From the NCBI GenBank assembly GCA_947591605.1, contig CANQDF010000007.1, forward strand, positions 1 to 64,000: a stretch of DNA of 64,000 nucleotides. Reading direction: 5' to 3'. Under the pieces are notes generated by a model. That model was not told the DNA's origin. It made no database searches and saw only the letters and a program-made list of their open reading frames with translations. This DNA comes from an uncultured Clostridia bacterium. Lineage in GTDB: Bacteria; Bacillota; Clostridia; Lachnospirales; CAG-274. Shown in pieces: positions 42,469 to 50,656 of this stretch; positions within the stretch are counted from its first letter, which is position 1; each line of letters opens with the position of its first letter. Both the position numbers and the translations under genes were made by a program.

Positions 42469-43812
42469 ATGGACATAAGGGAGTTTAAGGACAAACTGTT
42501 TGAGGCTGCAAGGCAGAGCGGTATTGCCGATATTGAGCTGTTTTATTCCTCGGGCAGCTCCGAGTCGGTATATGTATATAACGGCAATGTGGAAAAATTC
42601 AACAGCAGCAGCTGCGGAGGCATAGGCACAAGAGGGCTCTATAACGGAGTTATGGGCTATTACTACAGCGAGGTGACAGACGAGAAGGATATACCTTTAA
42701 TTATTGATGCTCTTATACAAAACGCAGGCATAACCGACAGCGGCGACGAGGAGTTTATTTTTGAGGGCAGCGATAAATACGAAGCTCTCAGCCTGTACAA
42801 TGACGAGCTTGATGCCTTTACCGTAGAGGACAAGATAGACGCTGCACTCAAAATGGAAAAAACCGCTCTTGAATACGACAGCAGGATAAAAAGTGTTACA
42901 GGCTCGCAGGTGGTATCGGGCAGGAGCGAAAAATACATCGCCAACTCAAAGGGACTTGAGCTTAGCGAAAAAAGCAATTATATCATGGCATATATAGAGC
43001 TTATTGCGGAGGAAAACGGCAGCACCAAGGAGATGGGCGAGATATGGGCAGGCACATCTGCGGCAAACCTTAAACCGGCAGACATAGCGGCAAAGGCGGC
43101 AGAAAGAGCACTTAGGGCGCTCGGAGGCAGCCCGGTTGGATCGGGCAGCAAAAATATAATTTTGGAAAACAGGGTGTTTGCCGATATACTGGAGTGTTTT
43201 TCGGGCAGCTTTTTTGCGGAAAATGTGCAAAAGGGCTTTTCAATGCTCAAGGGCAGGCTGGGAGAGATAATAGCCTCGGATAAGGTAAGCATAGCGGACG
43301 ATCCGCTGCTTGAGGACGGCTTTAACTCTACCGCATTTGATTCCGAGGGCGTTGCCTCATACAACAAGACGGTAGTTGATCACGGGGTGCTTAAGACCTA
43401 TCTGTATAACCTTAAATCGGCGCACAAGGACGGTGTGTCCTCTACGGGCAACGGCTTTAAGGGATCGTTCAAGGGCAGGGTGTCCACAGACACCACCAAT
43501 TTTTATCTTAAGGCAGGCAGCTTAAGCCCCGAGCAGCTGCTTGAAAGGCTTGGAGACGGACTGTTTATAACATCGGTCGCAGGGCTTCATTCGGGTGCAA
43601 ACGGCATAACGGGTGATTTTTCGCTTGCGGCAGACGGTTTTTTGGTGGAAAAAGGCAGGATAATACGTCCCGTTGAACAGATAACTATAGCCTCAAACTT
43701 TTTTGAGCTTTTAAAAAATGTAGAGGAAACAGCCGATGACCTTTATTTTTCGGTTTCGGGTGTAGGCTCGCCGTCGGTGCTTGTAAAAAACATAAGCGTT
43801 TCGGGTCTGTAG
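42469..43812 (+). CDS. tldE: TldE/PmbA subunit
   Basis: The non-catalytic partner of TldD. The 447-residue protein shows the family start IADIELFYSSGSSESVYVYNG and the ends GLHSGANGITGDFSLAADGFLVEKGR and GVGSPSVLVKNISVSG. It lacks a HExxxH motif, as expected for TldE. It starts one base after tldD. No precursor peptide gene is recognised next to it, so the substrate is unknown. Confidence 0.93.
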   Translation: MDIREFKDKLFEAARQSGIADIELFYSSGSSESVYVYNGNVEKFNSSSCGGIGTRGLYNGVMGYYYSEVTDEKDIPLIIDALIQNAGITDSGDEEFIFEGSDKYEALSLYNDELDAFTVEDKIDAALKMEKTALEYDSRIKSVTGSQVVSGRSEKYIANSKGLELSEKSNYIMAYIELIAEENGSTKEMGEIWAGTSAANLKPADIAAKAAERALRALGGSPVGSGSKNIILENRVFADILECFSGSFFAENVQKGFSMLKGRLGEIIASDKVSIADDPLLEDGFNSTAFDSEGVASYNKTVVDHGVLKTYLYNLKSAHKDGVSSTGNGFKGSFKGRVSTDTTNFYLKAGSLSPEQLLERLGDGLFITSVAGLHSGANGITGDFSLAADGFLVEKGRIIRPVEQITIASNFFELLKNVEETADDLYFSVSGVGSPSVLVKNISVSGL

Positions 43813-43852
43813 GCTCCGTTAAAAAAGATGCAGCACCGTTTAAATTAGTTTA

Positions 43853-43880
43853 TTGACAAACCCTGTTTTTATATTATAAT
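43853..43880 (+). promoter_or_regulatory. Promoter of the hemerythrin-like gene
   Basis: TTGACA (43853-43858) and TATAAT (43875-43880) are 16 bases apart. The transcript would have a leader of about 130 bases before the start codon. Confidence 0.75.
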
Positions 43881-43892
43881 TAATTGTAGGGC

Positions 43893-43956
43893 AGCACTTG
43901 TTTTTATTAACTAAAGTAAGCCCCGCCTGATACAAAGGCGGCGTAAGCGGAGTGCA
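43893..43956 (+). promoter_or_regulatory. Structured leader of the hemerythrin-like gene
   Basis: After the promoter, GCACT (near 43894) can pair with AGTGC (near 43951), enclosing AAGTAAGCCC and the hairpin CCGCCT-GATACAA-AGGCGG (43923-43941). The same opening and stem occur at 3011-3036. No known riboswitch consensus is recognised. About 60 AT-rich bases then lead to the ribosome site GAGGTG. Confidence 0.4.
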
Positions 43957-44017
43957 AATATCATTGAATTTATAAATACTTTAATGTATATTAATTTTTT
44001 TAGGCTGAGGTGATTAA

Positions 44018-44437
44018 ATGTTCTGGAAGGACGATATGGCTACCGGTGTGCCGGAGATAGACGAAAGGCTTAGGTATTTTATCGAAAGCATTAATGCCAC
44101 AATAAGACGGATGAATACATCAAGAAATCCTGCTTTTATGTCAAAATATATAGAGGATATTAAAAATATATGTGTTGATTATTTCTCTTATCAGGAAACA
44201 ATGATGACTATCAACAATTACAGGGCATATTATCAGCATAAGCACGATCACGAGATACTGTTTGAAAAGATAGGTAATGTTGCAAACGAGTTTATGGCAG
44301 GTTCATTCGGCTTTAATACAAGCCAGCTTGAAAATGTTTTTAACGAGTGGTTTATAAGGCATGTTTTTATGTATGACAAACCCTTTGGCGAATACTGTAA
44401 AAAAACAAGGTCGGGCTACGGTCAGCGGAGGGTATAA
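44018..44437 (+). CDS. Hemerythrin-like protein with incomplete iron ligands
   Basis: Bacteriohemerythrins bind oxygen or iron through a di-iron centre made by five His, one Glu and one Asp. This 139-residue protein has the family length and layout (MFWKDDMATGVPEIDERLR), but only some ligands. His74 and His78 of HxxxH are kept, and His115 and Asp120 of HxxxxD are kept. The first-helix His is Leu18 (IDERL for IDxQH), the second-helix His is Tyr55 and the Glu is Gln59 (YFSYQE for HFxxEE). It starts after GAGGTG and is monocistronic. Confidence 0.8.
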   Translation: MFWKDDMATGVPEIDERLRYFIESINATIRRMNTSRNPAFMSKYIEDIKNICVDYFSYQETMMTINNYRAYYQHKHDHEILFEKIGNVANEFMAGSFGFNTSQLENVFNEWFIRHVFMYDKPFGEYCKKTRSGYGQRRV

Positions 44438-44494
44438 TGCCAAAAATTGTGCCGCTTATTCGGTCTGACGTCAAAAAATGCGGGCAAATAATTG

Positions 44495-44523
44495 TTGACA
44501 TTGCCTGTTTTGCATATTATAAT
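44495..44523 (+). promoter_or_regulatory. Promoter of the SRP RNA
   Basis: TTGACA (44495-44500) and TATAAT (44518-44523) are 17 bases apart, a full consensus, ending 7 bases before the RNA. Confidence 0.88.
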
Positions 44524-44530
44524 TAATATT

Positions 44531-44806
44531 GTCCTGTGCTAGCCGGGGATGTAGTGGCTCCTTGTATCTGTAAATCCGCTCTAACAGAGGTGATGTCTTT
44601 TCTGAGGCAGGGTCGTGTCGGGTCTGCCCCGGGTAGGTGGCGTTGACGGTGGAGTCTTGCGCAATGAAAGCTTGTGAACCGTGTCAGGTCCGGAAGGAAG
44701 CAGCACTAAGCAATACCTTTTGTGTGCCGCAAGGTAGCTTGACCTGAGTTAACCGCCCGGGTAACGTCGGTATTATCGTGTCGAGGTAAAGATGCACAGG
44801 ATTTTT
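44531..44806 (+). ncRNA. ffs: Signal recognition particle RNA, large Alu-containing type
   Basis: The conserved SRP hairpin is present: GAACCGTGTCAGGTCCGGAA (about 44677-44696), then GGAAGCAGCACTAAG. The 5-prime GTCCTGTGC (44531-44539) pairs with GCACAGGAT (44794-44802), which closes the molecule and, with the following TTTTTGTTTTTTG, acts as terminator. The 5-prime part (CCGGGGATGTAGTGGCTCC) matches the Alu domain of the Bacillus-type RNA of about 270 bases. It guides FFH-bound ribosomes to the membrane. Confidence 0.95.
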
Positions 44807-44816
44807 GTTTTTTGTA

Positions 44817-44845
44817 TTGACATAGTAATTTTTGTATGTTAATAT
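44817..44845 (+). promoter_or_regulatory. Promoter of leuA
   Basis: TTGACA (44817-44822) and TAATAT (44840-44845) are 17 bases apart, just ahead of the T-box. Confidence 0.7.
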
Positions 44846-44851
44846 ATATGT

Positions 44852-45136
44852 AATTCGATATTAGGTAACACTGTGATGAGGAATAGTAGGTTATACGTTA
44901 GCTTGCAGAGAGCTGCCGCTTGGTGAAAGGCAGCAGTAACAAGTAACTGAACTCGCCTTGGAGTGGTCGGCTGAACTTTACCGCAGGTAAAACAGTAGGC
45001 TTGAACGGATGCCCACCGTTACAGGGGCAGAATATCAGCTTAGGCTCGTATTCGGTTGAGTGTATTCCTTTGGGATAAATTAGAGTGGTACCACGGATCT
45101 TACCTTTCGTCTCTTGTGTGACGAAAGGTTTTTTTA
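44852..45136 (+). promoter_or_regulatory. T-box riboswitch, leucine specificity
   Basis: The T-box motif AGAGTGGTACCACGG lies at 45082-45096. Stem I carries GAACTCGCC, with CTC (44952-44954) as likely Leu specifier. The terminator ACCTTTCGTC/GACGAAAGGT (45102-45111 and 45120-45129) is followed by a T-run to 45135. Uncharged tRNA-Leu should allow read-through into leuA. Confidence 0.92.
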
Positions 45137-45213
45137 TTGCCGCACCCATAGATAAACAGGGTACGGTATGCTGTTTTTGTAAAAATTAAATTGTTTGAAA
45201 GGAGCTAACAAAA

Positions 45214-46866
45214 ATGAATTTTAAAAGGTACAGACAGTTTGCACCCGTTATCCTCCCCGAGAGAAAATGGCCCTCAAGGGTAATTACAAAGGCGCCCGTA
45301 TGGTGCAGCGTTGATTTGCGTGACGGTAACCAGGCGCTTGAAAAGCCTATGAATCTTGACCAGAAGATACATTTTTTCAAGTATCTTGTTAAAATAGGCT
45401 TTAAGGAGATAGAGGTGGGCTTTCCCGCTGCAAGTGATACGGAATATCTCTTCTGCCGTACACTTATTGAGGAAAACCTTATCCCCGATGATGTTACCAT
45501 ACAGGTGCTTACCCAGAGCCGTGAGCATATAATACGCAAGACCTTTGAGGCATTGAAGGGCGTAAATAAGGCAATAGTGCACCTTTACAACTCAACCTCC
45601 ACACTCCAGAGGGATGTTGTGTTCAATAAGAGCAAGGCGGAGATAACGGAGCTTGCCGTATCGGGTGCAAAGCTTATTGACGAGCTTGCGGATGAATACG
45701 GCAGAGAGCATTTTTTGTTTGAATATTCGCCCGAGAGCTTTTCGGGTACGGAGCTTGACTATGCCGTTGAGATATGTGATGCGGTGCTTGATGTGTGGAA
45801 GCCTGCCCCAGACAACAAGGTCATAATAAACCTCCCCAATACCGTGGAGATGGCTACGCCAAACGTATATGCAGACCAGATCGAATATGTATCCGACAAT
45901 ATAAAATATAGGGAAAACGTGCTTATCAGCCTCCATTCGCACAACGACAGAGGCACGGCGGTTGCGGACAGCGAGCTTGGTATTATGGCAGGTGCCGACA
46001 GAGTGGAGGGTACGCTTTTCGGCAACGGTGAAAGAACGGGCAATGCCGATATAATGACTATAGCGCTTAATATGTTCTCGCAGGGTATTGACCCCGAGCT
46101 TGATTTTTCCGACATAAATTCCGCCATTGAAATTTATGAAAATTCAACCGGTATGAGTGTGCATCCACGGCATCCGTACGCAGGGGATCTGGTTTATACA
46201 GCATTTTCGGGTTCTCATCAGGATGCCATCAAAAAGGGTATGGCAAAGATGATAGAGCATCCCGACAGATGGGAGGTCCCATACCTTCCTATAGACCCTC
46301 TGGACGTTGGCAGAAACTACGACCCAATAATAAGGATAAACAGCCAGTCAGGCAAGGGCGGTGTTGCCTATATCCTTGAAACACATTACGGACTGCATGT
46401 ACCAAAGAGCATGCAGCAGCACTTTGGCGCAATAGTGACCAAGGAATCCGTAAATAAGGACAGCGAGCTTACGCCTGAGGAGGTATATGATCTGTTTATG
46501 AAAACCTATTATGTAAGGGAGCCGCTTAATGTTATATACTACAGCGAGCATGCCTCTACGGAAAGCGTTGACCTTGAAATAGATGTATGCCATAACAATG
46601 CCAACAAAACCTTTAAGGGACACGGCAACGGCATTATAGACGCCTTTGGCAAGGCGCTCGAGAGCAACCTTGATGTCAAGTTTGAAATTGTAAATTACAG
46701 TGAGCATTCAATGGATTACGGCAAAAAGTCAAGAGCCATAACCTATATACAGCTTTATGATGAGGATCACAATTCATACTACGGCATCGGCATAAGCAGC
46801 AATATAGCAAAATCATCGCTGAGAGCCATAGTGAGCGCTGTCAACCAGATGACGGACGGACAATAA
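45214..46866 (+). CDS. leuA: 2-isopropylmalate synthase
   Basis: LeuA condenses 2-oxoisovalerate and acetyl-CoA, the first step to leucine. The 550-residue protein belongs to the second, longer bacterial/fungal-like LeuA group: catalytic VDLRDGNQALEKP (about residue 32) with the HSHNDRGTAVADSELG metal-binding His pair (about 243-258), GNGERTGNADIM, and a C-terminal regulatory domain (about 420-550). AAGGAGCT precedes the start. It is under a Leu T-box, fitting its role. Confidence 0.94.
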   Translation: MNFKRYRQFAPVILPERKWPSRVITKAPVWCSVDLRDGNQALEKPMNLDQKIHFFKYLVKIGFKEIEVGFPAASDTEYLFCRTLIEENLIPDDVTIQVLTQSREHIIRKTFEALKGVNKAIVHLYNSTSTLQRDVVFNKSKAEITELAVSGAKLIDELADEYGREHFLFEYSPESFSGTELDYAVEICDAVLDVWKPAPDNKVIINLPNTVEMATPNVYADQIEYVSDNIKYRENVLISLHSHNDRGTAVADSELGIMAGADRVEGTLFGNGERTGNADIMTIALNMFSQGIDPELDFSDINSAIEIYENSTGMSVHPRHPYAGDLVYTAFSGSHQDAIKKGMAKMIEHPDRWEVPYLPIDPLDVGRNYDPIIRINSQSGKGGVAYILETHYGLHVPKSMQQHFGAIVTKESVNKDSELTPEEVYDLFMKTYYVREPLNVIYYSEHASTESVDLEIDVCHNNANKTFKGHGNGIIDAFGKALESNLDVKFEIVNYSEHSMDYGKKSRAITYIQLYDEDHNSYYGIGISSNIAKSSLRAIVSAVNQMTDGQ

Positions 46867-46907
46867 GGCTGCATTTTTGCCTGATATATTGAACATAAAA
46901 AAGGCAT

Positions 46908-46986
46908 ACAGATCGATTTAAAACGGCTGTCGGAATGCAATTTGCAAAAAACTTGCGATCCGACAGCCTAACAAATTGTGATCTGT
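46908..46986 (+). other. Nested inverted repeats upstream of the methyltransferase
   Basis: ACAGATC (46908-46914) pairs with GATCTGT (46980-46986), and inside it GGCTGTCGG (46925-46933) pairs with CCGACAGCC (46960-46968). An inner GCAA/TTGC extends the hairpin. There is no T-run on the plus strand, so it is not a plain terminator of leuA. Function unknown. Confidence 0.5.
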
Positions 46987-47000
46987 AACGGAGGAATACG

Positions 47001-47759
47001 ATGAATATAAAATGGAATGCCAATAAGTATACCGAGGATTTCTCCTTTGTTCATCAATACGGGAACAGCGTTGCGGAATTGATTGACGCCGCTAAAGGCA
47101 GCTCCGTATTGGACTTGGGCTGCGGTAATGGGGCATTGACAAAAGTGCTGCGGGATAAAGGCTATTTAGTTAAAGGTATGGATGAATCCAAAGAGTTTTT
47201 GGTCATTGCAAAAGAAAAATATCCCGACATTGATTTTATACAGGGAGATGCTGCCGACTTTACACTTTCCGAACCGGTCGATGTTGTGTTTTCCAATGCG
47301 GTGTTCCATTGGATAAACAAGGATAAACAACGGGATATGCTCAAATGCGTATATAAGGCTCTAAATAAGGACGGTCGGTTTGTTTTTGAGTTTGGCGGTC
47401 ACGGTAATAATAAAAAAATACACAGCGCATTGGCAAGGGTATTTTCGGAGCATGGTTATTGTTACAGGATGCCGTTTTACTTTCCCCGCATTGGAGAATA
47501 TGCGGCTATGATGGAAAATGCAGGGTTTGAAGTGCAGTACGCTGTCCTTTTTGACAGACCGACCGAGCTTAAAGGTGAGGACGGATTAAAGGACTGGATC
47601 AATATGTTTGTAAAAACGCCGTTTTCGATCGTTAAAACGGAGCAGGAAAAGGAAATGATTGCCGATAAAGCAGTAGAGATACTGCGTGATGATCTGTTTA
47701 TTAACGGAAAATGGTATGCCGATTATGTCAGAATAAGAATGAAGGCTGTCCGTGTGTAA
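47001..47759 (+). CDS. Class I SAM-dependent methyltransferase
   Basis: The 252-residue protein is a Rossmann-type methyltransferase with motif I in SVLDLGCGNGALTKVL (about residues 35-50), the acidic motif GMDESKEFLVIAKEKYPDIDFIQGDA and VVFSNAVFHWINKD. The resemblance is to trans-aconitate-type and methyltransferase 11/25 proteins. The substrate is unknown. ATG follows CGGAGGAAT. Its codons use more CGG, GCG and TTG than neighbours and it sits between hairpins, so transfer is possible. Confidence 0.8.
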   Translation: MNIKWNANKYTEDFSFVHQYGNSVAELIDAAKGSSVLDLGCGNGALTKVLRDKGYLVKGMDESKEFLVIAKEKYPDIDFIQGDAADFTLSEPVDVVFSNAVFHWINKDKQRDMLKCVYKALNKDGRFVFEFGGHGNNKKIHSALARVFSEHGYCYRMPFYFPRIGEYAAMMENAGFEVQYAVLFDRPTELKGEDGLKDWINMFVKTPFSIVKTEQEKEMIADKAVEILRDDLFINGKWYADYVRIRMKAVRV

Positions 47760-47823
47760 AATATACTGCTAACGGCACTTTAAATCAATTGTGCGGCTTT
47801 TTGAAAAAATCTATATAAAACAG

Positions 47824-47865
47824 AAAAAACCGAAGGGCGGACTCTGTGCCGACCTTCGGTTTTTT
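47824..47865. terminator. Bidirectional terminator after the methyltransferase
   Basis: AAAAAACCGAAGG (47824-47836) pairs with CCTTCGGTTTTTT (47853-47865), with T-runs on both strands, separating this gene from the minus-strand DUF1847 gene. Confidence 0.9.
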
Positions 47866-47920
47866 AGCTGTTATAAAGCAGCCCTGTTCTTTTTATGTAT
47901 ATAAATTATACGCTGCTTTT

Positions 47921-48574
47921 TCAGATCCTGCTGTATATACTGTTGTGTGTATACAGAGGTACCGCAGGGTTATGTCCCGTTACCCTGTCCTTTACTATAA
48001 GCACCGTTACAGGCGCCTCGGAATGCCTTATAAACAGCGAATCATGTCCTACGCATAACCCTATAAGTATATTGAGATCGGTTTTTTGTCCGTTAAGTAT
48101 CTTTGCCTGCATTATAGGGTTGCACATAGACTCGTACTTTTCGCCCTTTGTAAGAGTGTTTTCCTTTGGTATGCCTATTTCGCTTTTTTCAATTGCGCCT
48201 ATCTTGCAGCCTACCGCATAATACTCTATATTGTTCTTTTTAAGTATTGAGGCAAATATGCCTGCCTCGTTAAGCAGACCTACGCAGGTGGCTATACCGA
48301 CTTTTTTTGCGCCGTAGCGCTTGATAAACTCTACAGTTTCCTGCACACGGGTGTATTTGCCGTAAAACTGACCTTCTACCTCTGCACCCACAAGCGCAAG
48401 CCTGTGGTTTATCTCGTCGTTGAGATACATCTCCTTTGCCTCTGCAAGCAGCTCCTTGTCAACGGAGGATGTCAGACAAAACGCAGGATATTTGTCCTCC
48501 TCCTTGTTCATACATGCCTTTACACGGCAGTCGGCACATGTAAGACATTGAGTTGTTTTAATTTCCTCGCTCAT
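47921..48574 (-). CDS. DUF1847 family protein, Cys-rich N-terminus
   Basis: The 217-residue protein matches the DUF1847 pattern: an N-terminal cysteine cluster (CLTCADCRVKAC, later FC) likely to hold metal, then the conserved GIATCVGLLNEAGIFASIL and GHDSLFIRHSEAPVTVLIVKDRV with further Cys. Function is unknown. It follows the substrate-binding protein gene by 18 bases on the same strand, so it is likely part of the transporter operon. AAGGAGGT precedes the ATG. Confidence 0.8.
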   Translation of the reverse strand: MSEEIKTTQCLTCADCRVKACMNKEEDKYPAFCLTSSVDKELLAEAKEMYLNDEINHRLALVGAEVEGQFYGKYTRVQETVEFIKRYGAKKVGIATCVGLLNEAGIFASILKKNNIEYYAVGCKIGAIEKSEIGIPKENTLTKGEKYESMCNPIMQAKILNGQKTDLNILIGLCVGHDSLFIRHSEAPVTVLIVKDRVTGHNPAVPLYTHNSIYSRI

Positions 48575-48592
48575 TTTTATTACCTCCTTATA

Positions 48593-49765
48593 TCAATTGC
48601 AGCAGTCGGGTAAATTGTAAAGGCTCACATAAGCATTGGGTGCCATTGTATCGGCTTTTGCGCTCTGCTGTGTTTCCTGTTCAGTATCGTCTGTTCCCGA
48701 GCCTAAAATATCCTCGTTTGTAAGATCATCAAACCTTAATACGGAGTTTTCTATAAATTCATCTGCATTTGTGTCTGCACTTATAAGACCGATAGCCTGA
48801 AGATCGGGTACGGTTATCTTAAGTGCATTGTATCCTCCGTCAAGGTCGGGCTTGTAGTTATAGTTTTCAAGTACGCTTGCATTAAATTCGGGATCGCCCG
48901 ATACCCATTCGTTATCTACCTGTATTTGCGCAACCTCCTGCTTGTTGTTTTCAACATACTGAGATGCCTTCATGACTGCCGTTGTAAATTTTTTGGCTAT
49001 TTCGGGATGGTTTTTTGCAATATCGCCCGTTACAAAGCTTATGCAGCAGTATTCGTCCTTGTATTCGTCATCGGTTGCTGTGTCGATTATGGGTCTGAGG
49101 TTGTATTCCTTTTGTGCTATTGATGCCTGTGGGTCGCCGTTTGCTATGGCGTCTACGGCCCCGTTTTCGAGTGCCTGTGCAAGGTCGCTTGCACCGAATA
49201 CCACAAATTCGACATCGCAGTCGTCTGCTCCTGCCTTAAGTCCTGCATGATAGAGCGAACGCCTTGTTATAATGGTCGGTGCTGCCGCACCTAAACCGGT
49301 GGTGCCTACCCTTTTGCCTTTCAGATCCTCTACCGTCTTTATATCGGAGTCGGCAGGCACAAGCACCTTGGTGCAGCCTGTATGTATACCCGAGGTTATT
49401 TTTATGTCAAGCCCGTTGTCCATAGGCTGAAGATACTTGCCCAGCAGACCGAAGCCTGCATCCACCTGTCCGGAGCCTATTGCCTCGGGCATATGCGCCG
49501 CATCTACCTTTACCATCTCAAACTTTAATCCCTCTGCCTCAAAAAAGCCCTTGTCAACGCCCATTTGTATGGGAGCCTCGCAAAGAGAGTTGTTATATGC
49601 TATTTTAAGTACATAGTCGTCCTCGGTTTGAGAAGATGCCGCCGCCTCGGTGCCGCCGTCCGTACTCTGTCCGCTCTGCGTTTCGCTGCCAGAGGAGCAG
49701 CCTGCAAGCACTGATACCGAAACCGCAGCCGATAATAAAATGTTTAAAATTTTTTTTGCTTTCAT
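48593..49765 (-). CDS. ABC transporter substrate-binding lipoprotein (NMT1/SsuA-like)
   Basis: The 390-residue protein has a lipoprotein signal (residues 1-23, MKAKKILNILLSAAVSVSVLAG, lipobox LAGC), then the NMT1/SsuA-like periplasmic-binding fold with YNNSLCEAPIQMGVDKGFFEAEG, DAGFGLLGKYLQP and GKRVGTTGLGAA. Family ligands include sulfonates, nitrate and the HMP pyrimidine precursor of thiamine. The ATG at 49765 follows AAGGAGG; an upstream ATG 48 bases before it would shift the lipobox. The C-terminal 40 residues (SDGTDDTEQETQ-like) are acidic. Confidence 0.85.
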   Translation of the reverse strand: MKAKKILNILLSAAVSVSVLAGCSSGSETQSGQSTDGGTEAAASSQTEDDYVLKIAYNNSLCEAPIQMGVDKGFFEAEGLKFEMVKVDAAHMPEAIGSGQVDAGFGLLGKYLQPMDNGLDIKITSGIHTGCTKVLVPADSDIKTVEDLKGKRVGTTGLGAAAPTIITRRSLYHAGLKAGADDCDVEFVVFGASDLAQALENGAVDAIANGDPQASIAQKEYNLRPIIDTATDDEYKDEYCCISFVTGDIAKNHPEIAKKFTTAVMKASQYVENNKQEVAQIQVDNEWVSGDPEFNASVLENYNYKPDLDGGYNALKITVPDLQAIGLISADTNADEFIENSVLRFDDLTNEDILGSGTDDTEQETQQSAKADTMAPNAYVSLYNLPDCCN

Positions 49766-49858
49766 GATTAGCCTCCTTGATATTTGATAAGAATTTGTAT
49801 TTTTCATCCGCACCGGAAAGCATACGCCGTTTTGCAGCCGTATAGCCTGCCGGGTCGG

Positions 49859-50656
49859 TCAGATGATGTAGTCGGGTTCCTCTACCTTGCCTGCAAAATG
49901 CAGTATTTCAAGTATTTCGGAACGCAGTCTTAAAAACTCGGGGTTATTCCTTGCACGTTTGCCCGCAATATCGACACTGATTATTTTTTCTATCTTTGCG
50001 GGCCTTGGCGACATAACAACTATTTTGTCCGAAAGGTATATTGCTTCGTCGACATCATGAGTTACCATTATCATTGTCATATGCTTTTCTCTCCATATAC
50101 GCAGTATTTCGTCCTGCATATTCATACGGGTAAAGGCATCGAGCGCACCCAGCGGTTCGTCAAGCAGCAGCACCTTCGGATGTCCGACAAGGGCTCTGGC
50201 TATTGATGCACGCTGCGCCATTCCTCCCGAAAGCTGATGAGGATATGCGCCTGCAAAGTCCTTTAGGCCGACAAGCTCAAGATATTCATTTACCAGCTCC
50301 TTTTTTTCCTTGTATATACCTCTTGCTCTTAAGGAAAAGGCAATGTTGTCGTATATCGTGAGCCATGAGAACAGTGTGGGGTTCTGGAACACAAGCCCCC
50401 TTTCGTAGCCTGCTTTTGTTATGGGTACTCCGTCAAGGCTCAGCTCTCCGGAGGTGGGCTTTTCAAGCCCTGCTATAAGCCTTAACAGGGTGGATTTTCC
50501 GCAGCCCGACGGACCTATAAAGGATACGAAGGATCCCGAGTCTACCTCCAAATTTACACCGTTTAAAGCGGTGATCTCCTCTCCGTTTGGCTGGGTAAAG
50601 CGCTTTACGGCATTTTTAACGCTCAGGGCGCCGCCCGATTTTTCTGTGGTCACCAT
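49859..50656 (-). CDS. ABC transporter ATP-binding protein (NMT1/SsuB-like)
   Basis: The 265-residue ATPase energises the importer. It has Walker A GPSGCGKSTLLRL, signature LSGGMAQRASIARAL, Walker B VLLLDEPLGALD and switch His in MVTHDVDEAIYL. The start at 50656 follows AAGGTG and overlaps the permease stop by a few bases; an upstream ATG at 50677 has no site. It matches the SsuB/TauB/ThiZ group of ATPases. Confidence 0.92.
   Translation of the reverse strand: MVTTEKSGGALSVKNAVKRFTQPNGEEITALNGVNLEVDSGSFVSFIGPSGCGKSTLLRLIAGLEKPTSGELSLDGVPITKAGYERGLVFQNPTLFSWLTIYDNIAFSLRARGIYKEKKELVNEYLELVGLKDFAGAYPHQLSGGMAQRASIARALVGHPKVLLLDEPLGALDAFTRMNMQDEILRIWREKHMTMIMVTHDVDEAIYLSDKIVVMSPRPAKIEKIISVDIAGKRARNNPEFLRLRSEILEILHFAGKVEEPDYII

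Noticed and set aside
41124-42494. Long open frame on the minus strand opposite tldD (456 codons)
   Set aside because: It is the antisense shadow of the clearly conserved tldD gene; the predicted product is Cys/His/Tyr-rich without known motifs and has no ribosome site.
43893-43956. Cyclic-di-GMP, preQ1, ZTP or fluoride riboswitch before the hemerythrin-like gene
   Set aside because: None of the conserved core sequences of these aptamers is present.
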